Origin: Chromera velia
Lineage: Eukaryota > Sar > Chromeraceae
Length of the DNA stretch: 47,508 nt
NCBI GenBank assembly: GCA_018398765.1
Contig: JAHBMJ010005784.1
Span: forward strand, 5,945-53,452
Direction: 5' to 3'
The notes under the pieces were generated by a model. The model made no database searches, was not told where the DNA came from, and saw only the letters and a list, made by a program, of their open reading frames with translations. Shown one piece after another: positions 47,239-47,508 of this stretch. Position 1 is the stretch's first letter. The number at the start of each line of letters is the position of its first letter. The position numbers and the translations under genes were made by a program.

Positions 47239-47280
47239 CAGATTGATTGATTGACTGATTGATTGATTGATTGATTGACT
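47204..47280. repeat. (GATT)n microsatellite
   Basis: Tandem GATT with occasional GACT or GACA variants, downstream of the last secure helicase exon (in its 3' UTR or a final intron). Confidence 0.9.
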
Positions 47281-47489
47281 GATGGCATGCCGATCGAGTG
47301 CTTGTACTTTTTTCACGTCCCCTGAGGGCAGTCCGAGAGAGAACGTGTTTGCCTGCCTGATCATCTGTCTCGACGTGGTTGTCTGTAGCAGTGGAGCTAA
47401 GAGAAAGACGCTCTCTCTCATTCCTTGAATCATTCGTCCCCTCACGTTTCCTTTCTTCGGTTTGCCTGCTTCCTTCATCACTTTTTTGA

Positions 47490-47508
47490 ACCTCCCCCCC
47501 CCCCCCCC
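47490..47508. repeat. Poly-C tract at the window end
   Basis: The window ends in an unbroken run of C. Both N-gaps in this window also border C or G homopolymers, which points to a sequencing or assembly stop at such tracts. Confidence 0.8.

Noticed and set aside
1-47508. CRISPR arrays, prokaryotic operons, rRNA and tRNA genes
   Set aside because: None found; the direct repeats present are minisatellite, satellite or transposon ends, and gene structure is eukaryotic.

Overview
This is nuclear DNA from a eukaryote. Genes are split by GT-AG introns, reading frames join in phase across them, and there are no operons, Shine-Dalgarno sites or prokaryotic gene spacing. Proteins very rich in Gly, Ser, Pro and Gln, long homopolymer G/C tracts, dispersed transposons and a divergent splice-donor consensus suggest an alveolate. 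A photosynthetic chromerid such as Chromera velia is my best guess, but this is inference and no marker gene proves it.

Layout. 1-1990 is a 49-bp hairpin minisatellite of about 40 units. 2371-3231 holds two 197-bp copies of a sequence that folds like a structured RNA. 3722-5704 is the 3' part of a plus-strand gene ending in an RRM-like domain, with a 134-bp satellite inside its last intron. 5705-16105 is a transposon graveyard. By matching terminal inverted repeats (TIRs) to target-site duplications (TSDs) I can delimit eight nested or dispersed elements: four hAT-like elements with 8-bp TSDs, one LTR-like element nested in one of them, and three elements with CTAGGC ends and 8-bp TSDs (one duplication is 7/8). 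16106-26528 (minus) is a 16-exon gene for a protein of about 1,980 aa with coiled-coil stretches. 27336-29862 (plus) is a six-exon gene for a 106-aa ubiquitin-like protein. 30260-30609 is a piggyBac-like element flanked by TTAA. 31945-42734 (minus) is a six-exon gene for a disordered protein of about 2,980 aa, interrupted by a 344-N gap. 43512-47180 (plus) is a UAP56/Sub2 (DDX39B) DECD-box RNA helicase.

The four complete genes form two divergent pairs (26528/27336 and 42734/43512). These are separated by about 0.8 kb that could act as shared promoters. The only gene with an assignable function is the UAP56/Sub2 helicase, which works in spliceosome assembly and mRNA export.

Most notable observations: (1) 19 of 34 inferred 5' splice sites have C at +3 (GTCAGT, GTCCGG and similar), and tetranucleotide repeats often begin exactly at the donor or run into the acceptor; (2) transposons are nested up to three deep with intact TSDs, and several carry minus-strand fragments that look coding; (3) the hairpin array resembles splice-site sequence; (4) the 197-bp RNA-like repeat shows pair-preserving substitutions. 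All exon boundaries come from reading frame and phase, without transcript data.
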